From the NCBI RefSeq assembly GCF_029224025.1, contig NZ_CP119392.1, positions 2,503,001 to 2,567,000 on the forward strand: a stretch of 64,000 nt of DNA, given 5' to 3'. Both the position numbers and the translations under genes were made by a program. Below are positions 55,646 through 64,000 of the stretch, one piece after another. Position 1 is the stretch's first letter; each line of letters opens with the position of its first letter. The notes beneath the pieces were generated by a model, which had not been told where the DNA came from, made no database searches, and saw only the letters and a list, made by a program, of their open reading frames with translations. Origin of the DNA: Rhodanobacter sp. AS-Z3. Lineage in GTDB: Bacteria; Pseudomonadota; Gammaproteobacteria; Xanthomonadales; Rhodanobacteraceae.

Positions 55646-56931
55646 CCTTCCAACCTTGTCTTCAAGCCATCACGACCCTGTTGCCACCAGTAGCTGGCCT
55701 GGGCGGCCAGATAACCGAACGGCCGGTGGGTGCGCTCGAGACCGTAACCCGCAAATTGCAACCAGCGGTTGTCGCCTTCAGCGATGGCGGACGCCACCAG
55801 CTCACCTGCAGCGCAGGTGGGAGCGAGCCCGTGACCACCGAAACCCTGTGCCCACCACAGGCCGTTGCCGTCGCCACCAATTTGCGGCATCTGGTGGCGC
55901 GCATAACTCATCAGGCCTGACCATGCATGGTCGATCTGCACCCCGCGAAGTTGTGGAAACACCCGCAGCATGTCCTTCGTCAGCAAGCGCTGCACCGCGC
56001 GCGCTGAACGGTTGAGGATGGAGATCCGGCCGCCCCACAGCAAGCGGGTGTCCGGCAATGCACGGTAGTAATCGAAGGCGAAGCGGCTGTCGTAGATGGC
56101 TGCTCGTGTATGCAAACATTCATCCAGGCGTTCGCCCAGCGGTTCGGTGACCATCACATACGTGGCAATCGGCAAGATCGCGCGATCAACCGGCTTGCGC
56201 AGGCCGGCAAGGTAGCCACCGCAGGCCAGCACCACATGGTCGACCAGCAGTTCGCCCTGCGCGGTGCGTACCCGCCACTGCATGCCTTCGCGGGCGAGGC
56301 TGCACGCGCCGCTGTTTTCATGCACGCGTACACCGTGCGCTGCCGCCGCACCGGCCAGGCCGATCGCATAATTCAGTGGATGCAGGTGCAGCGCATCGCG
56401 TTCGTACAACCCGTCGTGGTATTGCTCGCTGTGTATCTGCGCGCGCAATTCGGCTTCCGGTATCCATTGCCAGTTCGCGCCGTATTGCTCGGCAAGCAGT
56501 TGTTGCCGCTGGCGCAACAGGTCGGGATCGCGAAACCAGTTCGCCCAGATCACGCCCTCGTCCACCATGTCGCAGGCAATGGCATGATCGCTAACGCGTT
56601 GACGAATCTTGCTGACAGCGCCGGTGGTGAGCGCGAACAATGCGCGTGCACGCTCAGCGCCGAGCTGATCAAGCAGCGCCTGCTCACCCAGCGAGTAGCC
56701 GGCGAAGACGAAGCCTCCGTTGCGTCCAGACGCACCGAAGCCGATCTGTTCACGCTCCAGCAGCACCACATCACTGACGCCGCGTTCAGCCAGCCCCAGC
56801 GCGGTATTCAACCCGGCGAAGCCGCCGCCGATGACTGCCACTTGAGCCGTGGCGCTGCCCTGGAACGTGTCGTGCGCCGGATAAGGCGTCGCCGTGGCCT
56901 GGTAATACGACGTGGGCGACGGCGTTTTCAT
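55642..56931 (-). CDS. FAD-dependent amine oxidase, PuuB/OrdL-like
   Basis: A 429-residue DAO-family flavoprotein. The FAD-binding site is [21 protein letters not shown] (first part [14 protein letters not shown], residues 31-44); [20 protein letters not shown] and the C-terminal [17 protein letters not shown] are typical of gamma-glutamylputrescine oxidase (PuuB) and relatives that oxidise glycine or amine substrates. Starting at ATG 56931 gives the family length; in-frame codons upstream (56952) add a few residues, and the open frame overlaps galU. No other putrescine-catabolism gene is nearby, so the true substrate is uncertain. Confidence 0.88.
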   Translation of the reverse strand: MKTPSPTSYYQATATPYPAHDTFQGSATAQVAVIGGGFAGLNTALGLAERGVSDVVLLEREQIGFGASGRNGGFVFAGYSLGEQALLDQLGAERARALFALTTGAVSKIRQRVSDHAIACDMVDEGVIWANWFRDPDLLRQRQQLLAEQYGANWQWIPEAELRAQIHSEQYHDGLYERDALHLHPLNYAIGLAGAAAAHGVRVHENSGACSLAREGMQWRVRTAQGELLVDHVVLACGGYLAGLRKPVDRAILPIATYVMVTEPLGERLDECLHTRAAIYDSRFAFDYYRALPDTRLLWGGRISILNRSARAVQRLLTKDMLRVFPQLRGVQIDHAWSGLMSYARHQMPQIGGDGNGLWWAQGFGGHGLAPTCAAGELVASAIAEGDNRWLQFAGYGLERTHRPFGYLAAQASYWWQQGRDGLKTRLEG

Positions 56932-56990
56932 GCTGGGATGGCGGCTACCCATGGTGTTGACTTTGCACGCATGGGCAAGGCCTGCGTGAT

Positions 56991-57866
56991 TCAGAGCTGG
57001 TCGAGAAAAGCGCGTACTGTCGGTGCCAGTTTCGGATCCTGCATCGCCATGTGCATGGTCGCGCGCACCAGTCCGGCCTTGTTGCCGCAATCGAAGCGAA
57101 TACCTTCGAAGCGATGGGCCAGCACCTTGCCCTGCTCTTTCAGCAGCGCGTCGATCGCGTCAGTTAGCTGAATCTCACCGCCCGCACCGGGCGTGGTCTG
57201 TTCGAGCAGTTGAAAAATACGCCCGGGCAGCACGTAGCGACCCACCACCGCCAGATTCGACGGAGCATCAGCCGGCTTGGGCTTCTCCACCATGCTGTGG
57301 ATCAGCGCGCTGCGTGCGTCAATGGGCGTGGCATCGACGATGCCGTATTTGTCGGTGTCGTTGTGCGGCACTTCTTCTACGGCAATCACCCCAGCCTGCT
57401 GCTCATCGGCCAGTTCGGCCATCTGTCGCAGAGCGCCCTTGCCGGAACCGTTCCAGATCAGGTCATCGGGCAATACCACACCGAATGGCTCGTCACCTAC
57501 GACGGGCTTGGCGCAAAGCACGGCATGTCCAAGGCCCAGGGCTTCAGGCTGGGTCACGAAAATCGCACGGACATGCCGTGGAAGCGTGCCTTGCACCAGT
57601 GCCAGCAACTCGGCCTTGCCCTTTTCCTGCAGTTTCGACTCCAGCTCATAGGCCTTGTCGAAATAGTCGGCAATCGCATGCTTGTAGCGATTGGTGACGA
57701 AGATCAAGGTGTCGGCGCCCGCATCCACGGCTTCGTCGACGGCGTACTGAATCAACGGCTTGTCCAGCACCGGCAACATTTCCTTGGCGACGACCTTGGT
57801 CGCCGGCAGGAAGCGCGTACCGAGTCCGGCTACGGGAAACACCACTTTACGCAAGGGCTTGCTCAC
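56991..57866 (-). CDS. galU: UTP-glucose-1-phosphate uridylyltransferase GalU
   Basis: Makes UDP-glucose from UTP and glucose-1-phosphate, feeding LPS, exopolysaccharide and trehalose synthesis. 291 residues, the family length. The nucleotide-binding motif VFPVAGLGTRFLPATKVVAK (residues 10-29), LPVLDKPLIQYAVDEAV, VLPDDLIW and MVEKPKPADAPSNLAVVGRY are canonical. Its ATG overlaps the stop of the WbpM-like gene by 4 bp, so nucleotide-sugar supply is coupled to the polysaccharide genes upstream. Confidence 0.97.
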   Translation of the reverse strand: MSKPLRKVVFPVAGLGTRFLPATKVVAKEMLPVLDKPLIQYAVDEAVDAGADTLIFVTNRYKHAIADYFDKAYELESKLQEKGKAELLALVQGTLPRHVRAIFVTQPEALGLGHAVLCAKPVVGDEPFGVVLPDDLIWNGSGKGALRQMAELADEQQAGVIAVEEVPHNDTDKYGIVDATPIDARSALIHSMVEKPKPADAPSNLAVVGRYVLPGRIFQLLEQTTPGAGGEIQLTDAIDALLKEQGKVLAHRFEGIRFDCGNKAGLVRATMHMAMQDPKLAPTVRAFLDQL

Positions 57867-59761
57867 TCACTGATCTCCGGGTTGGCACGACGGATCGATA
57901 CGACGTTGTCCGGTTGGGCAGCTTCACTCCAACGAAACGAGGGCAGCAAACTGGAAACGCAGCGTCGAAGTTCTTCTTCATCAAAAGCAGTGACCGCTTC
58001 CGCGGCCTTGTTCAACAGGGACTGCAACAACTCCCAAGAAACTTCACGATGCTGCGCCAGAAAAATCTTGGTGTGAGTGGTCGCGCTGTAGTTTTCCAGC
58101 GGGTGAAACAATTCCTCGAACAGCTTCTCGCCGGAACGCAAACCGGTGTAGACGATCGGGATTTCGCTGTTCGGCTTCTTGCCGGCAAGACGGATCATCT
58201 GTTCGGCGAGGTCGCGAATCTTTACCGGCTCGCCCATGTCGAGCGCGAAAATTTCGCCGCCCTGCCCCAGACTCGCCGTTTGCAGGATCAGCTGGCACGC
58301 TTCGGGAATCGTCATGAAGTAACGGGAAACTTCCGGATGCGTAACCGTCACCGGGCCGCCCGCGCGGATTTGCCGCCGAAACAGCGGTACCACGGAACCA
58401 GCCGAATCCAGCACGTTGCCAAAGCGCACCGTCATGAAGCGTGTGTCGGTGTGCGCGTTGAGATTCTGACAGTAAATTTCAGCGACGCGCTTGCAGGCAC
58501 CCATGACACTGGTCGGATTGACGGCCTTGTCCGTGGAAATAAGTACGAAACACTCGACGCCTACCGCACAGGCCGCATCCGCCACCACGCGCGTACCCAC
58601 AGCGTTGTTGGCAAACCCTGCGCGAAGCTGGCCCTGCAACATCGGGACGTGCTTGTAGGCTGCGGCGTGAAACACTACTTGCGGCTGCAAATCGACAAAG
58701 GCCTTGCGCATCGCAGCCGGGTCGCAGCAGCTGGCAAGAATGCCGTCAAAGATCAGTTCTGGAAAATCGGCACGCAGCTCCTGTCCGATGCGATACAGGT
58801 TGTATTCGCTCTGGTCGACCACGGTGAGCGCTTGCGCACCCAGCCGGGCCACCTGGCGACAGAGTTCCGCACCGATTGAACCACCGCCGCCGGTAATCAG
58901 AACGCGCCGGCCGCTGAGGGTCTCGCGGATGGACGTCCAGTCGAGTTCTACCGCGTCACGGCCAAGTAGGTCCTCGATCGCGACTTCCTTGATCTCGTTG
59001 AACTGCGCGCGCCCGGCGACGACATCTTCGAGCCGCGGCACGGTTCGATACGGCAAGTCGGTGGCGTCGCAAAGTGCGACAACCCGACGCATTTCCGTGG
59101 TCGATGCGCCGGGCAAGGCAATCAACAACATGTCCACGGCCGTCTGTCGAGCCACGTCGGGCAGTTGGTTCAATTGGCCGAGAATCGGTTGCCCGTTGAT
59201 ATTGGCGCCACGCAGGCTGGGTTTGTCGTCGATGAACCCGACGACCCTGTAACGACTGTCCCGATGAAGGTCGCGCGAGAGCACCTCTCCGGCGCGATCC
59301 GCTCCGACGATAAGTACCCGTTTGACACTCTGGTTTTGCAACAGATCCCTGCGGCTGTCTTTCCAGTAGCGGTAGGCCAGTCGCGGCCCCCCCAGCAATA
59401 CCGACAGCAGCACCGGATAGATCGCCAGTGTGGAGCGCGGTACACCATCGAGCCGGTCGTACAGGAACAACGCGACACCGATGCAGAACACGCCGACCAC
59501 CGCTGCTCGGGCAATATTCCACAGGTCCGGCAGGCTGGCGAATCGCCATACACTTTTGTACAAGCCGGTCCAGCGAAAGATCAGCCCCTGAACCAGCAGC
59601 ACGATCGGCAACTCAAGCAAACGAAAGTTGACCAGATCGTCCGGCACCAGCGCGTACCGAAACAGTTTGGCAAGCCACCACGCCAGCACCGCCATCACCA
59701 GATCATGCAAAACGACGGCGATGCGCGGATGAATAAAGGCGACAAATTTACGCAGCGACAT
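57863..59761 (-). CDS. membrane nucleotide-sugar 4,6-dehydratase, WbpM/CapD-like
   Basis: A 632-residue polysaccharide-biosynthesis protein. Residues 1-125 hold four membrane helices; a CoA-binding-like Rossmann region follows (RVLIVGADRAGEVLSRDL); the catalytic domain starts near 285 with VLITGGGGSIGAELCRQVA. STDKAVNPTSVMGACKRVAE carries the Ser, Met and Lys positions of the inverting/retaining dehydratase site of WbpM and PglF. The likely product is UDP-4-keto-6-deoxy-HexNAc for O-antigen or glycan synthesis. It overlaps WecA-like and galU genes at both ends. Confidence 0.92.
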   Translation of the reverse strand: MSLRKFVAFIHPRIAVVLHDLVMAVLAWWLAKLFRYALVPDDLVNFRLLELPIVLLVQGLIFRWTGLYKSVWRFASLPDLWNIARAAVVGVFCIGVALFLYDRLDGVPRSTLAIYPVLLSVLLGGPRLAYRYWKDSRRDLLQNQSVKRVLIVGADRAGEVLSRDLHRDSRYRVVGFIDDKPSLRGANINGQPILGQLNQLPDVARQTAVDMLLIALPGASTTEMRRVVALCDATDLPYRTVPRLEDVVAGRAQFNEIKEVAIEDLLGRDAVELDWTSIRETLSGRRVLITGGGGSIGAELCRQVARLGAQALTVVDQSEYNLYRIGQELRADFPELIFDGILASCCDPAAMRKAFVDLQPQVVFHAAAYKHVPMLQGQLRAGFANNAVGTRVVADAACAVGVECFVLISTDKAVNPTSVMGACKRVAEIYCQNLNAHTDTRFMTVRFGNVLDSAGSVVPLFRRQIRAGGPVTVTHPEVSRYFMTIPEACQLILQTASLGQGGEIFALDMGEPVKIRDLAEQMIRLAGKKPNSEIPIVYTGLRSGEKLFEELFHPLENYSATTHTKIFLAQHREVSWELLQSLLNKAAEAVTAFDEEELRRCVSSLLPSFRWSEAAQPDNVVSIRRANPEISE

Positions 59762-60797
59762 GGCGCATCCTTGACAAGTCGCGCCGCAGACAACGACGCT
59801 TCAGCATCAGCCAGGCGACTGATGTCCCCGTATAGACTGCCATGGTAATCGGCAACGCCACGCGTAGATGACTCCAGGCCAACCAGGCCATTGGTGCGGC
59901 GACCAGCAGATTCCAGCCCAGATAGACCGCAGCGGTCCCTGCGTGCGTTCGACCTCGGCGAACCAGCCACTGATACAGGTGTTCGCGGTGGGCAGTGTAC
60001 CAGCGCCGTCCGCGCCAGATGCGGGTAAGCAAGGTCAGGGTGGCATCCACGACGAATACTGAAGAAAGAATCATGGCCGGCCACAGGAGCGCCGGCTCGA
60101 CCTGCCACAACAAGGCGGTAAACGCGAAAATCAGCAAGCCGACACTGCCGCTGCCCACGTCGCCCATGAAAATGCGGGCGGGTGAACGATTGAACCACCA
60201 GAATCCCGTCATCGACACGGCCATCACGGCTGCCGCCAACGCCAGCGCCGGTTGCGCAGCGGCATAGGCCAGCAGGGCCAGACCCGCACCGACAAACATG
60301 ACTTGCTGGGCCAGCAGGCCATCGATTCCGTCCATGAAATTATGCAAATTGACACTCCAGACGCCACCGGGCAACAGCAAGAACAGCCACCACCACGAGG
60401 TGCCGGTTGCCAGCAGACTGGCACAGACCAGGCCAATCCCGACCAGTTGCGCAAGCAATCGAGGCAGTACCGGTAACGAGCGATGGTCATCCCACCAGCC
60501 GGCCACGGCGACCAGCAGGAATCCGCTGAGCAACCCCGCCGTCACGCTGGCGGGCCATGCGTTCGGCGGCTGGGACAGCACGCCAGGAAGACATATGAGC
60601 ATGGCCACCACCACGCCGATGCCGCCGCCGCGCGGGGTCGCTATCTGATGCGATCGCCGCTGTCCGGGCAGATCGAGCATGCCGCGGCGACGGGCGTAGC
60701 CGATCGAACCACGCACAACCAGCACGGTGACAAGAAAACTCGACAGCAACCATCCCATGGTCATCAACATCGACAGGTCACTCGCTGGCAACACCAT
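59748..60797 (-). CDS. undecaprenyl-phosphate sugar-1-phosphate transferase, WecA/WbpL-like
   Basis: A 349-residue integral membrane enzyme of glycosyltransferase family 4 that starts polysaccharide chains on undecaprenyl phosphate. About ten membrane helices are visible. Motifs: WWDDHRSLPVLPRLLAQ for the Mg-binding Asp pair, NFMDGIDGLLAQQ, FMGDVGSGSVGLL, and a cytoplasmic RRGRTHAGT-like His/Arg segment near the C-terminus. ATG 60797 overlaps lapB by 20 bp; ATG 60770 would avoid overlap. It is downstream of lapB and upstream of the WbpM-like gene, in one overlapping set. Confidence 0.92.
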   Translation of the reverse strand: MVLPASDLSMLMTMGWLLSSFLVTVLVVRGSIGYARRRGMLDLPGQRRSHQIATPRGGGIGVVVAMLICLPGVLSQPPNAWPASVTAGLLSGFLLVAVAGWWDDHRSLPVLPRLLAQLVGIGLVCASLLATGTSWWWLFLLLPGGVWSVNLHNFMDGIDGLLAQQVMFVGAGLALLAYAAAQPALALAAAVMAVSMTGFWWFNRSPARIFMGDVGSGSVGLLIFAFTALLWQVEPALLWPAMILSSVFVVDATLTLLTRIWRGRRWYTAHREHLYQWLVRRGRTHAGTAAVYLGWNLLVAAPMAWLAWSHLRVALPITMAVYTGTSVAWLMLKRRCLRRDLSRMRHVAA

Positions 60798-61950
60798 GAA
60801 TCGGCCTGATCGTTGCCCAGCTCTTGCAGCTGGGGCATTGCCAGTGGTGCGCCTTGGCACCAAAGCCGCAACGGCTGCAACGGTACATGGCCTGCCCTTC
60901 AAGCAGCTTGCGGGTCAGGTCACGCAGGATCAGGAAGTTCTCGCGAGCTTCGCCCTCGACTTTGTCCATGGTGGCGTCAATCAAAGCCATCAAGCCACGC
61001 ACCGATGGGCGCTGGCGCAGCTGGGTGGTGAGGAAATCGATGGCGGCGCGCTCGCCGTCACGCTGCTTGTAGAGGTGGGCCAGCGCAAGCACCGGCGACA
61101 CGCCGTTGTAGCGCGCTACCATCTCGCGCAGGAACGCCTCGGCTCGTTCCATCTGCTGCGAGCGTGCATAGCTGTTGAGTAGCGGTGGAAGAATTTCCGG
61201 AGCGAAAGCGATGTCGGCGTTGATGGCTGCCTCGTAGGCAGTCACGGCGTCGCTGTGTTGCCCATCTTCCGAGAGCAGACGCCCGGTCAGCATGAATGCA
61301 CGCACGCAAGCTGGCTGGCATGCAAAGGCTTGCTGCAAATAGTCACGAGCGTCTGCCCTGGCACCGTGCTGGCGTGAGCGATCGGCCAGCTCGCAGTAGA
61401 ACTGCGCGATCATCGAGGTCTCTTCATCGCCGGTCATCACTTCGAGACGACGCGCGTGCTCGATAGCCTTGTGCCAGTCGCGTTCGTGTTGATAAATGGC
61501 GACCAGATGGCGCAGGGCCGACGGCGCGTGTGCATTCATCGCCACCAGGTCGCAGAACAATGCTTCGGCGCGGTCCAGCAGGCCGGCTCGCATATAGTCT
61601 TCGCCCAGCTCCAGCAATGCGACCGTCTTCATCGCGTCGGTGAGGCCGGGACGCGAGACCAGATGCTGGTGTAGTCGGATCGCACGATCAACCTCACCGC
61701 GGCGGCGGAACAGATTGCCCAGAGCGAGATGTGTCTCGACCGTATCGCGGTTGTATTCGGCCAGTTTGAGGAAAACCTCGATCGCCTTGTCCTGCTCCTC
61801 GTTCAGCAAATAATTCAGGCCGCGGAAATAATCCGATGAAAGTGCACTGACTTCGGCGCCGGAACGACGCGCACCAAACTGACGGGACGTCCACCAGCCC
61901 AGCGCAAAAGCAGCCGGAACCAGAGGAGCCAGCGCAAGCAGTGGGTTCAT
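60778..61950 (-). CDS. lapB: lipopolysaccharide assembly protein LapB (YciM)
   Basis: Inner-membrane TPR protein that controls LPS amount by guiding FtsH-dependent degradation of LpxC. 390 residues. A membrane anchor covers residues 3-19 (PLLALAPLVPAAFALGW), about eight TPR units fill 40-345, and a rubredoxin-like zinc domain ends the protein (CSRCGFGAKAHHWQCPSCKS). Zn-binding Cys are all kept. The ATG overlaps the lapA stop by 4 bp. Location beside rpsA-ihfB is shared with E. coli and P. aeruginosa relatives, which supports the assignment. Confidence 0.95.
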   Translation of the reverse strand: MNPLLALAPLVPAAFALGWWTSRQFGARRSGAEVSALSSDYFRGLNYLLNEEQDKAIEVFLKLAEYNRDTVETHLALGNLFRRRGEVDRAIRLHQHLVSRPGLTDAMKTVALLELGEDYMRAGLLDRAEALFCDLVAMNAHAPSALRHLVAIYQHERDWHKAIEHARRLEVMTGDEETSMIAQFYCELADRSRQHGARADARDYLQQAFACQPACVRAFMLTGRLLSEDGQHSDAVTAYEAAINADIAFAPEILPPLLNSYARSQQMERAEAFLREMVARYNGVSPVLALAHLYKQRDGERAAIDFLTTQLRQRPSVRGLMALIDATMDKVEGEARENFLILRDLTRKLLEGQAMYRCSRCGFGAKAHHWQCPSCKSWATIRPIHGVASE

Positions 61951-62204
61951 GGTTTAACTGCAGGCTTTTTGTCTGCGCGTGACAGCTTGCGCTGCAGACG
62001 GCGCCGCCCCGTGCTCACGCCCAGCCACGCGGTCACACCACCCAGCAACCAGCCGATCACCACGGCGACCAGCAAGGCAGCACCCTTAGGCAGTTGCAGC
62101 TGTGCAAAGCCGAGGTCGTAGGCAACCATGTCGGCGTTGAGCGCGCCCAGCACGATGCCGGCGGCGATGAAAAGCACGAGAAGGATGATGGCAGGCAGTC
62201 GCAT
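61947..62204 (-). CDS. lapA: lipopolysaccharide assembly protein LapA (DUF1049)
   Basis: An 85-residue membrane protein partnering LapB. Two membrane helices are visible at about residues 4-22 and 40-62 (VVIGWLLGGVTAWLGV), with a basic C-terminal tail (RRRLQRKLSRADKK). ATG 62204 is preferred; a GTG one codon earlier is possible. The 164-bp upstream gap holds the ihfB terminator. Position between ihfB and lapB is canonical. Confidence 0.92.
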   Translation of the reverse strand: MRLPAIILLVLFIAAGIVLGALNADMVAYDLGFAQLQLPKGAALLVAVVIGWLLGGVTAWLGVSTGRRRLQRKLSRADKKPAVKP

Positions 62205-62300
62205 CACGCGACTTTACCCGATTGACCGTGACTGGCACAGGCAGTGGCACCGTTCCATGCGGTAATGATTCATGCTGACGTTCCAGAGGCGTGCCCGGCA

Positions 62301-62339
62301 GCAAATAAAAAGGCAGACCGACTTGCGTCGTCTGCCTTT
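62301..62339 (-). terminator. Rho-independent terminator after ihfB
   Basis: A 9-bp stem AAAGGCAGA/TCTGCCTTT (62309-62317 with 62331-62339) extends inward with GAC/GTC around a TTGC loop. On the minus strand it is followed by TTTTATTTGC. This is a good match to an intrinsic terminator 30 bp after the ihfB stop. Confidence 0.85.
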
Positions 62340-62368
62340 GGTAACGTCTTTTTCGCTCAATCACCCGA

Positions 62369-62668
62369 TCAGGCGGTGACCTGGTCCAGATCCTGATTGA
62401 CGCGTTCGCGCAATTCCTTGCCCGGTTTGAAATGTGGAACATGCTTGCCAGGCAAGGCCACGGCTTCGCCGGTCTTCGGGTTGCGCCCCATGCGCGGTGG
62501 CCGGTAGTGCAAGGCAAAACTGCCGAAACCACGCACCTCAATACGCTCACCATGAGCCAGGGCATGGCTCATCTGTTCGATGACGCTCTTGACAGCCATC
62601 TCGACATCGGCAAACGCAAGATGGGTCTGACGCCTGGCCAGCGCCTCGATCAATTCGGATTTAGTCAT
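62369..62668 (-). CDS. ihfB: integration host factor subunit beta
   Basis: DNA-bending subunit of IHF. 99 residues from ATG 62668 ([21 protein letters not shown]), the family start and length. The IHF signature [21 protein letters not shown] with the beta-ribbon arm (RNPKTGEAV) is intact. It lies 70 bp downstream of rpsA, the arrangement in most gammaproteobacteria. Confidence 0.96.
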   Translation of the reverse strand: MTKSELIEALARRQTHLAFADVEMAVKSVIEQMSHALAHGERIEVRGFGSFALHYRPPRMGRNPKTGEAVALPGKHVPHFKPGKELRERVNQDLDQVTA

Positions 62669-62695
62669 GGGCCCCAATGTCCGTGACGTGAAACA

Positions 62696-62718
62696 GCGGG
62701 GCGGCAAAGCCGCCCCGC
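62696..62718 (-). terminator. hairpin between rpsA and ihfB
   Basis: A perfect 10-bp stem GCGGGGCGGC/GCCGCCCCGC (62696-62705 with 62709-62718) and an AAA loop, followed on the minus strand by TGTTTCACG. The T run is weak, so it probably limits rather than stops read-through into ihfB. Confidence 0.7.
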
Positions 62719-62738
62719 GTCAGACTGATGCAATGCGA

Positions 62739-64000
62739 TCAATCGGCCTTGTTGAACTGCTCTTTGAGCAGCGCGCCAAGCTTGGTCGTACCGCTGGCGG
62801 CGGACGAGTAATCGACCGTCGTATCCGGCACATCTTCCTCGTCCTTGGCGCGAATCGAGAGCGCCAGCTGGCGACCCTTGCGATCCATACCCGTGAACTT
62901 GGCTTCAACCGCGTCGCCCACCTTCAGATGCAACGTGGCATCTTCGATACGCTCCTTGGCAATGTCGTTGGCACGCAGGTAACCCTCGACGCCCTCGCCC
63001 AGATCGATCACGGCGCCCTTCGCATCGACTTCCTTGACGGTGCCGTTGACGATCGTGCCGCGCGGATTCGCTGCCATGAACTGGCCGAACGGATCCTGCT
63101 CCATCTGCTTGATGCCGAGCGAGATGCGCTCGCGCTCTGGATCAACCGCCAGCACCACGGCCTCGATCTCGTCGCCCTTCTTGAAGTTGCGAACCAGATC
63201 TTCGCCGGACATCTGCCACGAGATATCGGACAGGTGCACCAGACCGTCGATACCGCCGTCCAGGCCGATGAACACACCGAAGTCGGTGATCGACTTGATC
63301 TGACCGGAAACCTTGTCGCCCTTCTTGTGCATCGCTGCGAAGGCTTCCCACGGGTTCGAGCGGGTCTGCTTGATACCCAGCGAGATGCGGCGACGCTCCT
63401 CGTCCACGTCCAGCACGGTGACTTCGGTTTCGTCACCGACCTGAACCACCTTGGCCGGGTTGACGTTCTTGTTGGTCCAATCCATTTCGGACACGTGCAC
63501 CAGGCCTTCCACGCCCGGCTCGATCTCGACGAAGCAGCCGTAATCAGTGACGTTGGAAACCTTGCCGAACAGACGGCTGCCGACCGGGTAGCGGCGGGCA
63601 ATGGCGACCCACGGGTCGTCGCCCAGCTGCTTCAGGCCCAGCGAAACGCGGTTGCGCTCCTTGTCGTACTTCAGCACGCGCACGTCCAGCTCGTCGCCAA
63701 CATTGACGACTTCGGACGGATGACGCACGCGCTTCCACGCCATATCGGTGATGTGCAGCAGGCCGTCGATGCCGCCCAGGTCCACGAATGCGCCGTAATC
63801 GGTGAGGTTCTTCACCACACCCTTGACGACGGCACCCTCGGTCAGGCGCTCAAGCAGCTGCTCACGCTCGGCGGAGAACTCGGTCTCGACAACGGCGCGG
63901 CGGCTGACCACCACGTTGTTGCGCTTGCGATCGAGCTTGATGATCTTGAACTCGAGTTCCTTGCCCTCGAGGTAGGTCGGCTCGCGCACCGGGCGCACGT
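62739..64000 (-). CDS. rpsA: 30S ribosomal protein S1 (5' end outside window)
   Basis: Binds mRNA to the ribosome through repeated OB folds. The visible 420 residues include about four and a half S1 domains; repeated signatures are [22 protein letters not shown] (cut: [16 protein letters not shown]), [19 protein letters not shown] and [19 protein letters not shown], each ending in SLG(L/I)KQ. The frame is open to base 64000, so the start lies beyond the window; the ATG-equivalent near 63998 is internal. The end ([10 protein letters not shown]) is typical. S1 is autoregulated at translation in E. coli; the leader is not visible. Confidence 0.97.
   Translation of the reverse strand, partial: VRPVREPTYLEGKELEFKIIKLDRKRNNVVVSRRAVVETEFSAEREQLLERLTEGAVVKGVVKNLTDYGAFVDLGGIDGLLHITDMAWKRVRHPSEVVNVGDELDVRVLKYDKERNRVSLGLKQLGDDPWVAIARRYPVGSRLFGKVSNVTDYGCFVEIEPGVEGLVHVSEMDWTNKNVNPAKVVQVGDETEVTVLDVDEERRRISLGIKQTRSNPWEAFAAMHKKGDKVSGQIKSITDFGVFIGLDGGIDGLVHLSDISWQMSGEDLVRNFKKGDEIEAVVLAVDPERERISLGIKQMEQDPFGQFMAANPRGTIVNGTVKEVDAKGAVIDLGEGVEGYLRANDIAKERIEDATLHLKVGDAVEAKFTGMDRKGRQLALSIRAKDEEDVPDTTVDYSSAASGTTKLGALLKEQFNKAD

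Overview
The window reads as the chromosome of a GC-rich gammaproteobacterium of the Xanthomonadales/Lysobacterales, probably Rhodanobacteraceae (Rhodanobacter/Dyella-like). This is inferred from the gene order rpsA-ihfB-lapA-lapB followed by surface-polysaccharide genes, ndk-rlmN-pilW-rodZ-yfgM-bamB-der, guaB-guaA-tadA, an ECF sigma factor beside a Ser/Thr kinase with TPRs, and protein similarity. No rRNA, tRNA or CRISPR array was found.

Region 1 (1-11.2 kb) is an accessory island with lower coding density. It opens with the 3' part of a very large TPR/PIN-domain protein of the type described for TPR-GreAB-C-PIN conflict systems. A small membrane zinc-ribbon protein follows, then a gene broken by a complete IS3-family element. 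Next comes a tyrosine recombinase divergent from a KfrA-like coiled-coil protein, with paired palindromes between them. This is the layout of the TnpS-rst-TnpT cointegrate-resolution module of Tn4651-type Tn3 transposons, but no transposase is present. A small unknown gene, an AATTAGC repeat cluster, an orphan ParS/Xre-antitoxin-like gene, about 0.9 kb without a convincing gene and a frameshifted VOC/glyoxalase pseudogene complete the island.

Region 2 (11.2-28 kb) is core metabolism, mostly on the minus strand: tadA, guaA, guaB, folD, der, bamB, yfgM, rodZ, pilW, rlmN and ndk. These cover wobble inosine, GMP synthesis, one-carbon metabolism, ribosome assembly, outer-membrane assembly, cell shape, type IV pili and rRNA/tRNA methylation. 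A TetR regulator with two PsrA-type operators then leads a beta-oxidation operon (hydroxyacyl-CoA dehydrogenase/enoyl-CoA hydratase plus thiolase).

Region 3 (28-42.4 kb) begins with a five-gene SPFH / AIM24 / AIM24 / zinc-ribbon / membrane-protein operon resembling the Bacillus YdjGHI membrane-stress module but without PspA. After several single redox and transport genes comes an MrfA-MrfB (YprA-YprB) helicase-exonuclease pair.

Region 4 (42.4-55.3 kb) holds a secreted di-heme cytochrome c peroxidase-like protein, a Ser/Thr kinase-TPR protein with its ECF sigma factor, an unknown gene, a zinc-motif SDR with alkB, a cupredoxin with an EAL phosphodiesterase, and an MBL-fold hydrolase.

Region 5 (55.3-64 kb, minus strand) is rpsA (cut by the window edge), ihfB, then an overlapping chain lapA-lapB-WecA-like transferase-WbpM-like dehydratase-galU, followed by a PuuB-like oxidase and csaA. 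It couples LPS quality control to nucleotide-sugar and polysaccharide synthesis.
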